NCBI GenBank assembly: GCA_030425145.1
Contig: JAUHVK010000007.1
Location: forward strand, 1-64,000
DNA length: 64,000 nucleotides
Reading direction: 5' to 3'
Source: Alphaproteobacteria bacterium
Lineage (GTDB): Bacteria > Pseudomonadota > Alphaproteobacteria > Rhodobacterales > Rhodobacteraceae
Each line of letters opens with the position of its first letter. Position 1 is the first letter of the stretch. The notes below the pieces were generated by a model. It saw nothing but the letters and a program-made list of their open reading frames with translations, did no database searches and was not told the origin of the DNA. Position numbers and translations under genes: made by a program. Positions 16,545 through 26,466 of the stretch are shown here, in pieces.

Positions 16545-19121
16545 TCAGGACTTCTTGGCAGCCGTCTTTTTCTTGGCAGTTGTTTTCTTAGCCGCTGTTT
16601 TCTTCTTGCCGCCTGATTTGGCTGATTTTTCCGCGATCAGGGCCACGGCCATCTCCATCGTGACGGCGTCGGGTTCCACGTCTTTGGGAAGGGTCGCATT
16701 CACCTTTTCCCACTTCACGTAAGGTCCGTAGCGCCCTTCCATCACTGCGATCATACCGCCGTCCTGCGGATGCTCTCCGAGTTCCTTGAGCGGCTTGGCA
16801 GCCGAGCCACGACCGCGACCGGGATTGGCCCGCTTTTCGGCAAGCAATTCGACCGCGCGGTTCATGCCGATTTCGAAGACGTCCTGGAAGTCCTTGAGGT
16901 TCACGTACACCGGTTTCGCTTCATCCGGCAACTGGTGCATGATGAACGGCCCAAAGCGACCGAGGTTCGATTTCACCTCGCCACCATCGGGGTGCATACC
17001 GACAACGCGCGGCAGGGTCAGCAACGTGACGGCCTTTTCCAGCGTCACATCATCCGGCGACCAACCCGGCAGGAAATCGCCCTTGGCCTTTGGCAAGCTG
17101 GCCCGAGGGGGCTTCTTGTTGTCGGGCGTCACTTCACCCCGCTGGACATAGGGGCCGAAACGACCGGATTTCAGCCAGATCTCCTCACCCTCATGCTCGC
17201 CCAAAACGCGCTCATCACCATCGGCGCCTTCGCCGGCGATGGGCCGTGTGTAGGTGCATTCGGGGTAATTGCCACAGCCGACAAACCCGCCGGTGCGCGA
17301 TGTTTTCAAGTGCAGACGTCCCTGCCCGCATTTCGGACAGACACGCGGATCGCTCCCGTCTTCGCGCGGCGGATAGAGCTGCGGTGCAAGCGCTTCGTCG
17401 AGCACATCCAGCACTTCGGTGATACGCAGATCGGAGGTTTCCGAGATCGCCGCCGAGAAATCGCGCCAGAACCGCTTGAGCAGTTCTTTATAGTCCTTTT
17501 CGCCCGCACTCACGTCGTCGAGCTCGTTCTCTAGCGCAGCCGTGAAATCGTATTCCACGTAACGCTTGAAGAAATTGAGTAGGAAGATCGTGACGATGCG
17601 ACCCTTGTCCTCGGGGATCAGGCGATTCTGTTCCTTTCGGACATATTCGCGGTCCTGGATCGTGGTGATGATGCTGGCATAGGTCGATGGGCGCCCGATA
17701 CCCAGTTCTTCCATCTTCTTGACCAGTGTCGCCTCGGTGTAGCGCGGCGGCGGCTGGGTGAAGTGCTGATCCGGGGTGATGCTGCGTTTGTCAGCCTTTT
17801 CGCCCTGCATGATCTGCGGCAGGCGCTTGTCGTCATCATCGACCACCGCGTCATCGCGGCCTTCTTCATAGACGCGCAGGAAGCCGTCAAACAGCACCAC
17901 CTGACCGGTGGCACGGAGCACGACCTGCCCATCGGCGCTGCCGACATCGACGGTTGTGCGTTCCAGTCGGGCCGATTCCATCTGGCAGGCCAATGTGCGT
18001 TTCCAGATCAGATCATAGAGCTTGCGTTGATCCGCATCGCTGATCTTGAGGCTGGCCGCGTCTTTAGTCATGTCCGTCGGGCGGATACATTCGTGCGCCT
18101 CTTGCGCATTCTTGGCCTTGTTCTTGTAGATGCGTTTCTCGGCGGGCACATATTCTGCGCCGTAGCGATCCTTGATCGCGGCGCGTGCCTGATCGACCGC
18201 TTCGGGGGCCATGTCGATTCCGTCGGTTCGCATATAAGTGATGTGCCCGGCCTCGTAGAGCCGCTGCGCCGCGTTCATTGTCTGGCGCGCACCCATGCCA
18301 AATTTCCGGCTGGCCTCTTGCTGAAGCGTGGAGGTCATGAACGGGGCCGACGGGTTGCGCGAGGCGGGTTTTGCCTCGACTGATTGAACGGTCAGATCAC
18401 GGCTTGTGATCGCCTGCACCGCCATCTCGGCTTGTGTTTCGTTTTCAAGGTCGTAGCGGTCGAGCTTCTTGCCGGCCAGAACGGTGAGACGTGCCTCGTA
18501 TTCCTGACCGCGCGGAGTGGAGAGCAGCGCTTTGACCGACCAGTATTCGCGGGCGCGGAAGGCTTCGATCTCCATTTCGCGTTCAACGATCAGGCGAAGA
18601 CAGACCGACTGTACGCGGCCAGCAGAACGCGCGCCGGGCAGTTTGCGCCAGAGCACCGGCGAGAGGTTGAAACCGACGAGGTAGTCGAGCGCACGGCGGG
18701 CGAGATAAGCCTCGACCAACGGCGCGTCGATGTCGCGCGGGTTGGCCATGGCCTCGGTCACGGCGGCCTTGGTGATGGCGTTGAAGGTCACGCGTTTGAC
18801 GTCGGTGGACTTCTTGATCGATCGCCGTTTGGTCAGCGCTTCCTTGAGGTGCCAGCTGATCGCCTCGCCTTCGCGGTCAGGGTCGGTTGCAAGGATCAGC
18901 GCGTCGTCATTCTTGAGCGCGTCCGCGATGGCCGCGACGTGTTTGCGCGAGTCGGAGGCGACTTCCCATTTCATGTCGAAACCGTTTTCGGTGTCGACCG
19001 ATCCGTCCTTGGGCGGCAGGTCTCGGACGTGGCCGTAAGATGCCAGAACTGTATAGTCAGACCCCAGATACTTATTGATCGTTTTGGCTTTTGCCGGGGA
19101 TTCGACAACGACAACTGGCAT
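16545..19121 (-). CDS. topA: DNA topoisomerase I
   Basis: Type IA topoisomerase that relaxes negative supercoils. The 858-residue protein starts with MPVVVVESPAKAKTINKYLG; an in-frame upstream ATG at 19211 is less likely. The Toprim acidic motif is TDPDREGE (79-86), and the catalytic tyrosine is Y296 in ITYMRTDG. A single C4 zinc finger (CPKC...CGNYPEC) is followed by three basic Topo C-terminal repeats of the GRFGPYV type. It ends in a Lys/Ala-rich tail common in alphaproteobacterial TopA. dprA lies about 210 bp upstream on the same strand. Confidence 0.96.
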   Translation of the reverse strand: MPVVVVESPAKAKTINKYLGSDYTVLASYGHVRDLPPKDGSVDTENGFDMKWEVASDSRKHVAAIADALKNDDALILATDPDREGEAISWHLKEALTKRRSIKKSTDVKRVTFNAITKAAVTEAMANPRDIDAPLVEAYLARRALDYLVGFNLSPVLWRKLPGARSAGRVQSVCLRLIVEREMEIEAFRAREYWSVKALLSTPRGQEYEARLTVLAGKKLDRYDLENETQAEMAVQAITSRDLTVQSVEAKPASRNPSAPFMTSTLQQEASRKFGMGARQTMNAAQRLYEAGHITYMRTDGIDMAPEAVDQARAAIKDRYGAEYVPAEKRIYKNKAKNAQEAHECIRPTDMTKDAASLKISDADQRKLYDLIWKRTLACQMESARLERTTVDVGSADGQVVLRATGQVVLFDGFLRVYEEGRDDAVVDDDDKRLPQIMQGEKADKRSITPDQHFTQPPPRYTEATLVKKMEELGIGRPSTYASIITTIQDREYVRKEQNRLIPEDKGRIVTIFLLNFFKRYVEYDFTAALENELDDVSAGEKDYKELLKRFWRDFSAAISETSDLRITEVLDVLDEALAPQLYPPREDGSDPRVCPKCGQGRLHLKTSRTGGFVGCGNYPECTYTRPIAGEGADGDERVLGEHEGEEIWLKSGRFGPYVQRGEVTPDNKKPPRASLPKAKGDFLPGWSPDDVTLEKAVTLLTLPRVVGMHPDGGEVKSNLGRFGPFIMHQLPDEAKPVYVNLKDFQDVFEIGMNRAVELLAEKRANPGRGRGSAAKPLKELGEHPQDGGMIAVMEGRYGPYVKWEKVNATLPKDVEPDAVTMEMAVALIAEKSAKSGGKKKTAAKKTTAKKKTAAKKS

Positions 19122-19332
19122 GAAAATATGACCTCTCTGACCCTTCGCAGGCAAATTTGGGTGCACCGCATATGGCGGCGCTAGAGGTGGGGCGCAAGCG
19201 GGAATTGTCAACCAGAGTTTGCAGTGGTGCTGGCGTGAGGCGGTGTTGCCGAGACCGCGGCTGGCTGGAACAGCGGCGCGCGTTTCCCGCAGGTCTCACC
19301 GTCAAGAATTCGGGAACTCTTGGTGTTCCAGG

Positions 19333-20478
19333 TCAACTGACGCGCGAAATCAGGCCACCGGATTGCCGGTTGATACGCCCATCCAGTTCAAGTTCGGTCA
19401 GCGCCGGAGAGACGATCTTGGACGATGCGCCCAGATCACGGATGAGCTGATCTTCGCCGATAGGTGACGGGCCCAGCCGGTCCAGAATGCTTTGGTGCAG
19501 TTTGGCCGTCTCCGCCAGCGACCGTGGCGGTGGCGGGGCGGCCAGTGGCAATTCTGGCGAAGTGGCGTGAGCCTCTTCTGCCATTGGAGCCAACGCCTCG
19601 ACCACGTCATCGGCATTGCGCACCAGCCGCGCGCCGTCACGTAGCAGCATGTTGCAGCCGCTGGCCCGGGCATCAAACGGATGGCCGGGCACCGCCATAA
19701 CCTCGCGCCCCTGATCGAGTGCTGTCCGTGCAGTGATGAGCGACCCCGATCTCGCGGCGGCTTCGACCACCACAACGGCCTGTGACAAACCCGAGATGAT
19801 GCGATTGCGCGCGGGAAAATGCCGCGCCTGTGGTTGCAAGCCCATGGCCTGTTCGCTGATCCGGGCACCGCCCTTCGCCACGATATCTTCGCCCAGCTTG
19901 GTGTTTTCGGTCGGATAGAGAATGTCGACGCCGCCCCCCAGCACGGCGACCGTCCCGGTCTCAAGCGCGGCCAGATGGGCGACCGTATCGACGCCTCGGG
20001 CCATTCCGGAGGTGATGACAAAACCAGCCTCTGCCAAACCGGCAGAGAGCGCGCGGGCCATGCGGCCCCCCAACGATGACGCGTTGCGAGCACCGACAAG
20101 GGCGATCTGCGGCCGGTTGAGAATGCCAGTGTCGCCAATGGCCCAAAGCAAGGGCGGAGCATCCTCCAGATCCAGAAGCGCTTTCGGGTAATTCGAGTCG
20201 CCTCGGCAGATCAGGACTGCGCCAGCCGCCTTCGCCGCTTTCAACTCATTATGGATCACCGGTTCCGGGCAGATCTCATACCCCTCGACACCGGCGGCCT
20301 GTGCGATTTCAGGCAAATGCTCAAGCGCCGTGGCAGCCAACCCGTGTTCGCCCATCAGCCTGTAAAACGTGCTGATCCCCACCCGGCGCGAGCGCAAGAG
20401 ACGGAGCCAGTCGAACCTTTGGTCTTCCGTGGTGGGTGGGAGTAGGGGGTGAGTGGAAGAATTGTGTTCCAAGGCCAT
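19333..20478 (-). CDS. dprA: DNA-processing protein DprA
   Basis: Loads RecA on incoming single-stranded DNA during natural transformation. The 381-residue protein has an N-terminal SAM-like/HhH region (about 25-80), the Rossmann-fold DprA/Smf core with ALVGARNAS and the signature SGMARGVDTVAH, and a C-terminal winged-helix (DprA_WH, roughly the last 60 residues). All three parts are present and intact, so the gene looks functional. It is followed by topA on the same strand, a common pairing. Confidence 0.94.
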   Translation of the reverse strand: MALEHNSSTHPLLPPTTEDQRFDWLRLLRSRRVGISTFYRLMGEHGLAATALEHLPEIAQAAGVEGYEICPEPVIHNELKAAKAAGAVLICRGDSNYPKALLDLEDAPPLLWAIGDTGILNRPQIALVGARNASSLGGRMARALSAGLAEAGFVITSGMARGVDTVAHLAALETGTVAVLGGGVDILYPTENTKLGEDIVAKGGARISEQAMGLQPQARHFPARNRIISGLSQAVVVVEAAARSGSLITARTALDQGREVMAVPGHPFDARASGCNMLLRDGARLVRNADDVVEALAPMAEEAHATSPELPLAAPPPPRSLAETAKLHQSILDRLGPSPIGEDQLIRDLGASSKIVSPALTELELDGRINRQSGGLISRVS

Positions 20479-20605
20479 CCTGTCTCCGTCCGCTTGCAGG
20501 AACAGGGATAGTCTTGCACTGGTTAATCAGACGTGAAGAGAGACAGGCCACGCACAGAAAATGCACGCCCTGCCCTGTAGCTGTCTGTTTTTTCAACGTT
20601 CTTTT

Positions 20606-22027
20606 TTAAGTCTGCGCACCGCCAACTGTCAGGCCGCCGATCATCACGGTGGGTTGGCCAACACCGACAGGCACCCATTGCCCCTGCTTGCCGCAATTGC
20701 CCATGCCCGGGTCAAGCTCCATGTCGTTACCCAACGCACGAATCTGCTGGAGCGCGGTGGCCCCGTCGCCGATCAGAGTGGCCCCTTTGACCGGCTCGCC
20801 AACCTTGCCGTCTTTGACGCGGTAGGCCTCGGTGCAGGAGAAGACGAACTTGCCGTTCGTGATATCCACCTGACCGCCGCCAAAGCCGACCGCCCAGATG
20901 CCATCCTTGAGATCGGCGACGATATCGCCGGGGTCCGCATCGCCACCCAGCATGTAGGTGTTGGTCATGCGCGGCATCGGGATATGGGCATAGCTTTCGC
21001 GTCGGCCGTTCCCGGTGGGGGCCACGCCCATGAGCCGCGCATTCTGGCGGTCCTGCATGAACCCTACGAGTTTCCCGTCCTCAATCAGCACGTTCTTGCC
21101 CGACGGTGTGCCTTCGTCATCCACGGTGATCGAGCCACGGCGATCCGGGATCGTGCCGTCATCCAGAACGGTCACGCCCTTGGCTGCAACCTGCTGTCCC
21201 ATCAGCCCGGCAAATGCAGAACTGCCCTTGCGATTGAAGTCACCCTCCAGCCCATGACCCACTGCCTCGTGCAGCAGGATGCCAGGCCATCCCGGCCCAA
21301 GTACAATGTCCATCACCCCGGCGGGCGCGGGTACAGCGTCGAGATTGACCAACGCGATCCGCAGCGCCTCGCGGGCCTTACCCTGCCAATCCGCAGGGTC
21401 AAGCAACCCGTCCAACAGCACGCGGCCTCCGCCACCTGCTGTTCCCGATTCACGTCGGCCGTTATCTTCGACGATGACGCTGACATTCACCCGGGTCATT
21501 GGGCGGGTGTCGGACACCAGTGTGCCTTCGGGCCGCAGGATAGCCACCTCCTGTAACGAGGCGGCAATCGTCGCGCTGACTTGCACCACACGGGGATCGA
21601 GGTCGCGGGCGAAGGCGTCGATTTCGCGCAATGTCTCCACTTTCACCGGAAAGCTGTGTCCGGCGATCGGATCGGCGTCAGTATAAAGACGTGTATTTGT
21701 TCCGGAGGGTTTGTCCGCCAGAGTGCCGCCGCCATCACCTACAGCCAGCCGCGCCGTTTCCACAGCCCGCTTGATCGCCGATTCGGAAATGTCGGTGGAA
21801 TGTGCATAACCCGCCACCTCACCACGGACGGCACGCAATCCGAATCCCTCGGATGCGTCGTAGCTGGCTGTTTTCACACGGCCATCATCGAACACCAGCA
21901 CCTCCGAGCGACGCCGTTCGAGGAACAATTCCCCATCATCCGCCCCCGCCACAGCCTCTTTCAGCAGTGCCAGCGCGCGGTCCTGATCGAGATGCGTGAC
22001 GAATGGTTGGAAAGACGTGTTGGTCAT
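20606..22027 (-). CDS. tldD: Metalloprotease TldD
   Basis: One subunit of the TldD/TldE zinc metallopeptidase that degrades unfolded peptides and matures some RiPPs. The 473-residue protein carries the metal-binding and catalytic HEAVGH motif (H253, E254, H258) in LLHEAVGHGLEGD and a C-terminal GMGNCGKQGQWVPVG cysteine region. The usual partner TldE/PmbA is not in the window. The gene is divergent from coxB, with about 190 bp between starts. Confidence 0.94.
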   Translation of the reverse strand: MTNTSFQPFVTHLDQDRALALLKEAVAGADDGELFLERRRSEVLVFDDGRVKTASYDASEGFGLRAVRGEVAGYAHSTDISESAIKRAVETARLAVGDGGGTLADKPSGTNTRLYTDADPIAGHSFPVKVETLREIDAFARDLDPRVVQVSATIAASLQEVAILRPEGTLVSDTRPMTRVNVSVIVEDNGRRESGTAGGGGRVLLDGLLDPADWQGKAREALRIALVNLDAVPAPAGVMDIVLGPGWPGILLHEAVGHGLEGDFNRKGSSAFAGLMGQQVAAKGVTVLDDGTIPDRRGSITVDDEGTPSGKNVLIEDGKLVGFMQDRQNARLMGVAPTGNGRRESYAHIPMPRMTNTYMLGGDADPGDIVADLKDGIWAVGFGGGQVDITNGKFVFSCTEAYRVKDGKVGEPVKGATLIGDGATALQQIRALGNDMELDPGMGNCGKQGQWVPVGVGQPTVMIGGLTVGGAQT

Positions 22028-22215
22028 GGAGCCCCCAGAGTTGAATTTTGATCCAGATCAAAGAAAGCGCGTTTTTGCCGCAAGCAAGCTTCTTTAACTG
22101 ATGCTCAGAATATGATTTTAACCGCAGCCAAGACAACGGGAGGATTGTGTCGGCTTGTGCCGGACCTCAACTGCCGTTGCATTTTGACAGAACACGCAAC
22201 CGATCAGGGTAAGAC

Positions 22216-23094
22216 ATGCAACTCAAATCTTTGCTCTTGGGTCTGGCCACCACCTTCGCCGCCGCACCGGCGTTTGCACAGCAGACGCTTGAAACAATCG
22301 GCGTACCGGTGGACCGGGGCACAGGCTTTCAACCCGCGGCAACCGAACTGGCGCGCGACCTTCAGTGGCTTGACGGGATGATCCTTATCATCATCACCGC
22401 CATCGTACTTTTCGTAACCGCGCTGCTGGCCTACTGCATCGTGCGCTACAACCGCCGCGCCAACCCGAACCCCTCCAGCTTTACCCACAACACCCCGCTC
22501 GAGATCGCATGGACCGTTGGTCCGATCCTGATTCTGGTGTTCATCGGCGCGTTCTCGCTGCCGGTTCTGTTCAAGCAGCAGGAAATCCCCGAAGGCGACC
22601 TGACCATCAAGGTGACCGGTTACCAGTGGTACTGGGGTTACGAGTACATCGGCGAAGATCTGGCCTATGACGGCTACATGATCGGTTCGCCCTTCACTGG
22701 TGGCGACAACCGTATGACCCCGGACGTAGAAGCGCAGCTGACCGAAGCCGGCTACCAGAAGGAAGACTTCCTGCTGGCCACTGACACCGCCGTTGTCGTG
22801 CCGGTTGGCAAGACCGTCGTGATGCAGGTGACTGGTGCCGACGTGATCCACTCGTGGACCATCCCGGCCTTCGGCGTGAAGCAGGACGCGGTTCCTGGCC
22901 GTCTGGCAGAGCTGTGGTTCACGGCTGAGAAAGAAGGCGTGTATTTCGGTCAGTGTTCCGAACTCTGCGGCCTTGCTCACGCTTACATGCCGATCACCGT
23001 CAAAGTGGTCAGCGAAGCGACCTATGACGCATGGCTCCAGGCGTCGAAGACCGAAGGCGGCTATGTTGATGTCCGCACAGTTCTGACTAACTAA
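22216..23094 (+). CDS. coxB: Cytochrome c oxidase subunit II
   Basis: Periplasmic CuA-bearing subunit of the aa3-type oxidase; it accepts electrons from cytochrome c. The 292-residue precursor has a signal peptide (cleavage after APAFA near 21), two transmembrane helices (about 55-80 and 100-122), YQWYWGYEY (about 136-144), and the CuA site [12 protein letters not shown] (C247, C251, H255). The oxidase assembly genes follow on the same strand. Confidence 0.97.
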   Translation: MQLKSLLLGLATTFAAAPAFAQQTLETIGVPVDRGTGFQPAATELARDLQWLDGMILIIITAIVLFVTALLAYCIVRYNRRANPNPSSFTHNTPLEIAWTVGPILILVFIGAFSLPVLFKQQEIPEGDLTIKVTGYQWYWGYEYIGEDLAYDGYMIGSPFTGGDNRMTPDVEAQLTEAGYQKEDFLLATDTAVVVPVGKTVVMQVTGADVIHSWTIPAFGVKQDAVPGRLAELWFTAEKEGVYFGQCSELCGLAHAYMPITVKVVSEATYDAWLQASKTEGGYVDVRTVLTN

Positions 23095-23101
23095 GACGAA
23101 A

Positions 23102-23126
23102 CGGCGCACGCGGACCTCGCGTGCGC
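23102..23126 (+). terminator. Stem-loop between coxB and ctaB
   Basis: A perfect 10-bp stem GGCGCACGCG / CGCGTGCGCC with a 5-nt loop starts 7 bp after the coxB stop. No U-run follows, so it is more likely a partial terminator or an mRNA stabilising or processing element that sets different levels for coxB and the downstream assembly genes. Confidence 0.6.
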
Positions 23127-23169
23127 CACACCAACCGGCCCCTACTGACCCAACCCAGTTGAGACACAC

Positions 23170-24111
23170 GTGACCGATACAAGCATCAACACGACATCGC
23201 ATGTTGCCCAGAACGAGGCACAATTCAGCGATTACTTCGCGCTTCTCAAGCCGCGCGTGATGACGCTTGTCGTGTTCACCGCCTTTGTCGGACTGCTGGC
23301 GGCCCCAAGCCCGGTCCATCCGTTCGTCGGCTTCTGCGCAATCCTGTTCATCGCTATCGGTGGCGGCGCGTCCGGTGCTCTGAACATGTGGTGGGATGCC
23401 GATATCGACGCCGTGATGAAGCGTACCCAGCGCCGCCCGATCCCTGCGGGCAAAGTCACAGGCGACGAGGCATTTGCAATCGGCATCGCGCTGTCTGCAT
23501 TTTCGGTTGTCTTCCTTGGCCTTGCGACCAACTGGGTCGCGGCTGGCCTGCTGGCCTTTACCATTTTCTTTTACGTCGTGATCTACACGATGTGGCTCAA
23601 GCGCTGGACCCCGCAGAACATCGTCATCGGTGGTGCGGCAGGTGCCTTCCCTCCGATGATCGGCTGGGCGGCGGCAACCGGCGGCGTGAGCGTTGAATCC
23701 GTCCTGATGTTCTGCCTGACCTTCATGTGGACCCCGCCGCATTTCTGGGCGCTGGCGCTGTTCATGCGCAAGGATTACGACAATGCCGACGTGCCGATGC
23801 TGACGGTGACCCACGGTCGCCGCGCGACGCGCAACCACATTCTGGTTTACACTGTACTTCTGGCGATCCTTGCGGTGGCCGCTGGCTTCACCTCGATCGG
23901 TGGCCCGGTTTACATCGCGACATCCGTGGTGCTGAACGCGATGTTCCTGCGTGGCGCTGTGCAGATTTGGCGCCGTGATGAGGATATGTCTGAAGAAGAC
24001 AACTTCCTTGCCGAGCGCAAGTTCTTCAAACTGTCCCTGCTCTATCTCTTCGCCCATTTCGGTGCGATCCTGATCGAAGCGGGACTGGACAAAATCGGAG
24101 TTTGGGCATGA
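23170..24111 (+). CDS. ctaB: Protoheme IX farnesyltransferase (heme O synthase)
   Basis: Adds a farnesyl chain to heme B to make heme O, the precursor of heme A for the aa3 oxidase. The 313-residue polytopic membrane protein has about nine hydrophobic segments and the prenyltransferase motif NMWWDADIDAVMKRTQRRP (about 75-93), whose aspartates bind the Mg-diphosphate. A second acidic loop, YDNADVP, lies near 205-211. The start codon is GTG. The stop overlaps the start of a small membrane protein gene. Confidence 0.96.
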   Translation: MTDTSINTTSHVAQNEAQFSDYFALLKPRVMTLVVFTAFVGLLAAPSPVHPFVGFCAILFIAIGGGASGALNMWWDADIDAVMKRTQRRPIPAGKVTGDEAFAIGIALSAFSVVFLGLATNWVAAGLLAFTIFFYVVIYTMWLKRWTPQNIVIGGAAGAFPPMIGWAAATGGVSVESVLMFCLTFMWTPPHFWALALFMRKDYDNADVPMLTVTHGRRATRNHILVYTVLLAILAVAAGFTSIGGPVYIATSVVLNAMFLRGAVQIWRRDEDMSEEDNFLAERKFFKLSLLYLFAHFGAILIEAGLDKIGVWA

Positions 24112-24272
24112 GCCTGTCCAAGCAACATGAACTTCACGAGCGCCGGTTCGGCCGCAATGTCGGCGTCGGGCTTGTGCTTGTCGGACTGATCGCGATCGTG
24201 TTCGGTCTGACTGTCGTGAAAGTCACACGCGGGGACTACGAGACCCCGGCAACCACCTCGGTGAGTGAATGA
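24108..24272 (+). CDS. Small single-span membrane protein of the cox operon
   Basis: A 54-residue protein starting MSLSKQHELHERRFGRN with one transmembrane helix (about residues 19-38) and a short charged C-terminus. It overlaps ctaB by 4 bp (ATGA) and ctaG by 4 bp (ATGA), so it is firmly within the operon and coupled. Small ORFs at this place are common in alphaproteobacterial cox operons. The function is not known; an assembly role is inferred from position. Confidence 0.8.
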   Translation: MSLSKQHELHERRFGRNVGVGLVLVGLIAIVFGLTVVKVTRGDYETPATTSVSE

Positions 24273-24856
24273 AACCGCTTGATCCCAAGAAAAAGACAGC
24301 CCTTCAGGGCGTTGGCGTCGTCGTCGTCATGGGCGCGTTGGCCTGGGCTTCTGTGCCGATGTACGACTGGTTCTGCCGGGTCACCGGCTTTGGTGGCACC
24401 ACGAATGTCGCCGATGCCGGCAGCGTCGAGGTTGTCGACCGCACGATCAAGGTCCGCTTTGATGCGTCGCTCGAACGCGGCATGCCGTGGGAATTCAAGC
24501 CGATGCAGCTCGAGGTGGAACTGCGTCTGGGCGAAGAGGGTCTGGCCTTCTACGAAGCCTACAACCCTACCGACCGACCGATCGCGGGAACCGCAAGCTA
24601 CAACGTCGCGCCGTATGGCGCTGGCCTCTATTTCTCGAAGATCGCGTGTTTCTGCTTTGAAGAGCAGATCCTGATGCCCGGTGAACGGGTCCAGATGCCG
24701 GTCAGTTTCTTCGTCGATCCCGACATCATGAACGACGCCGACACGAAATTCGCGAAACACATCACCCTGTCCTATACGTTCCACGAGATCGACCTGCCCG
24801 CAGAGGCGCAGGCCATGCTTGAGACGGAGCGGACCGACAGCGGTTCTCTGAACTAA
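24269..24856 (+). CDS. ctaG: Cytochrome c oxidase copper-assembly protein CtaG/Cox11
   Basis: Delivers copper to the CuB centre of subunit I. The 195-residue protein has an N-terminal membrane anchor (about 12-29) and a periplasmic immunoglobulin-like domain. The copper-binding CxC pair is C127-F-C129 in IACFCFEEQ, followed by the family segment MPVSFFVDP. Its start overlaps the preceding small gene. Confidence 0.95.
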   Translation: MKPLDPKKKTALQGVGVVVVMGALAWASVPMYDWFCRVTGFGGTTNVADAGSVEVVDRTIKVRFDASLERGMPWEFKPMQLEVELRLGEEGLAFYEAYNPTDRPIAGTASYNVAPYGAGLYFSKIACFCFEEQILMPGERVQMPVSFFVDPDIMNDADTKFAKHITLSYTFHEIDLPAEAQAMLETERTDSGSLN

Positions 24857-24880
24857 CGCCTATAGCCACGAGGGACCAAA

Positions 24881-25681
24881 ATGGCGCACGCAAAAGATCA
24901 TGACTATCACATCCTGAACCCCTCCGTCTGGCCGTTCGTCGGCGCAGTCTCTGGGTTCGCGATGCTCTTCGGGGCTGTGCTCTGGATGCACGACAGTGGC
25001 CCCTGGCTGTTCCTTATCGGCTTTGTTGGCGTTCTCTACACCATGTTCGCATGGTGGTCGGATGTTGTGTCTGAAAGCCAGGTCGGCGACCACACCCCGG
25101 TTGTGCGCATCGGCCTGAAATACGGCTTCATCCTGTTCATCATGTCCGAAGTCATGTTCTTCGCGGCTTGGTTCTGGAGCTTCTTCAAGCACGCCATGTA
25201 CCCGATGGGTCCGGACAGCCCGGCGATTGACGGTGTCTGGCCGCCGGTCGGGATCGAAACATTCGACCCGTGGCACCTGCCGCTAATCAACACGCTGATC
25301 CTGCTCTGCTCGGGTGCGGCGGCCACATGGGCCCACCACGCGCTGGTGCATGAAGACAACCGTGAAGACATGAAGTGGGGCCTGATCATTGCTATCGGTC
25401 TCGGCGCGATCTTCACCGTGCTTCAAGCATACGAATACAGCCACGCGGGCTTTGGCTTCTCGGGCAACATCTACGGCGCGAACTTCTTCATGGCGACCGG
25501 CTTCCACGGTGCGCACGTGATCATCGGGACGATCTTCCTGTTCGTCTGCCTGCTGCGCTTGGGCCGCGGCCACTTCACCCCGGAAAAGCACATCGGGTTC
25601 GAAGCGGCAGCATGGTACTGGCACTTCGTGGACGTGGTCTGGCTGTTCCTGTTTGCCGCGATCTACGTCTGGGGTCAGTAA
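24881..25681 (+). CDS. coxC: Cytochrome c oxidase subunit III
   Basis: Seven-helix subunit III of the aa3-type oxidase, which stabilises the catalytic core and proton uptake. The 266-residue protein shows the conserved segments [45 protein letters not shown] and the C-terminal [16 protein letters not shown]. Subunit I (ctaD) is not in the window, which is usual for Rhodobacterales. Confidence 0.97.
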   Translation: MAHAKDHDYHILNPSVWPFVGAVSGFAMLFGAVLWMHDSGPWLFLIGFVGVLYTMFAWWSDVVSESQVGDHTPVVRIGLKYGFILFIMSEVMFFAAWFWSFFKHAMYPMGPDSPAIDGVWPPVGIETFDPWHLPLINTLILLCSGAAATWAHHALVHEDNREDMKWGLIIAIGLGAIFTVLQAYEYSHAGFGFSGNIYGANFFMATGFHGAHVIIGTIFLFVCLLRLGRGHFTPEKHIGFEAAAWYWHFVDVVWLFLFAAIYVWGQ

Positions 25682-25735
25682 GCACACCCGGCACAGGCGT
25701 TCCGGCTTGAACGGACCCTGCCTCAAGGATAAAGC

Positions 25736-25763
25736 AAGGCGCGCCGGATCGGCGCGCCTTTGT
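25736..25763 (+). terminator. Hairpin terminator between coxC and SURF1 gene
   Basis: A perfect 10-bp stem AAGGCGCGCC / GGCGCGCCTT with a 5-nt loop is followed by a short TTT. It lies 55 bp after coxC and 20 bp before the SURF1 start. It is probably a partial terminator or attenuator, since the downstream genes run on in the same direction. Confidence 0.65.
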
Positions 25764-25782
25764 CACTCTCAGGAGCCCTCTT

Positions 25783-26460
25783 TTGTCGCGTATCACCCTG
25801 CCCTTGCTGACCGGCCTGATCGGCACCGCGATCCTCGTGTGGCTGGGCACATGGCAGATGCAGCGACTGGAGTGGAAGCGGGACATCCTGACCGAGATCC
25901 AGGCGCGGATCGGAGGCGACCCAGCCCCCCTGCCCGCCACCCGAACTCCAGAGACTGATCGGTACCAACCTGTACAGTTGAACGGTACGGTTGAGCCGGA
26001 GGAACTGTACGTTCTGGTCTCGCAGAAGCGCGTTGGCGCGGGATACCGGGTGATCTCGCCTTTTGTGACAGATGACGGCCGCCGCATCCTGTTGGATCGC
26101 GGGTTCATACCGGTCGACGAGCGCGATACAGCGCGCGACGGTGGTGAAAAGTCGATTAACGGCAATCTTCATTGGCCGGATGACCGGACTTCTGCGACCC
26201 CGGACAATGACATTGATGGCAACACATGGTTTGCACGCGACATCGCTCCGATGGCCGAGGTGCTCGGCACCGAGCCCCTGCTGGTGATTGTCCGCAACAT
26301 GTCGCCCACTGATCCCGGTGTGACGCCCCTTGCGGTGGACACCAGCGGCATTCCGAACGATCACCTGCAATACGCGATCACCTGGTATTCGCTGGCCGTT
26401 GTCTGGCTGATCGGAACAATCGCGCTGGTATGGCGCATGCGACAGACGAAGGAAGGCTGA
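25783..26460 (+). CDS. SURF1 family cytochrome oxidase biogenesis protein
   Basis: A 225-residue inner-membrane protein for heme A insertion or assembly of the aa3 oxidase. It has the SURF1 topology: an N-terminal helix with GTWQMQRLEWKRD (about 23-35), a periplasmic domain with VSPFV/ILLDRGF segments, and a C-terminal helix (YAITWYSLAVVWLIGTIALV). The start codon is TTG at 25783, with AGGAG 8 nt upstream. thrC begins 6 bp downstream. Confidence 0.92.
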   Translation: MSRITLPLLTGLIGTAILVWLGTWQMQRLEWKRDILTEIQARIGGDPAPLPATRTPETDRYQPVQLNGTVEPEELYVLVSQKRVGAGYRVISPFVTDDGRRILLDRGFIPVDERDTARDGGEKSINGNLHWPDDRTSATPDNDIDGNTWFARDIAPMAEVLGTEPLLVIVRNMSPTDPGVTPLAVDTSGIPNDHLQYAITWYSLAVVWLIGTIALVWRMRQTKEG

Positions 26461-26466
26461 GGCCCG

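Noticed and set aside
16545-16620. Repetitive Lys/Ala codons suggesting a tandem repeat element
   Set aside because: They encode the basic C-terminal tail of TopA, which is usual in alphaproteobacteria.
22204-24057. A 617-codon minus-strand open frame over coxB and ctaB
   Set aside because: It is antisense to two clearly recognised oxidase genes and reflects the high GC third-position bias; no domain is visible.
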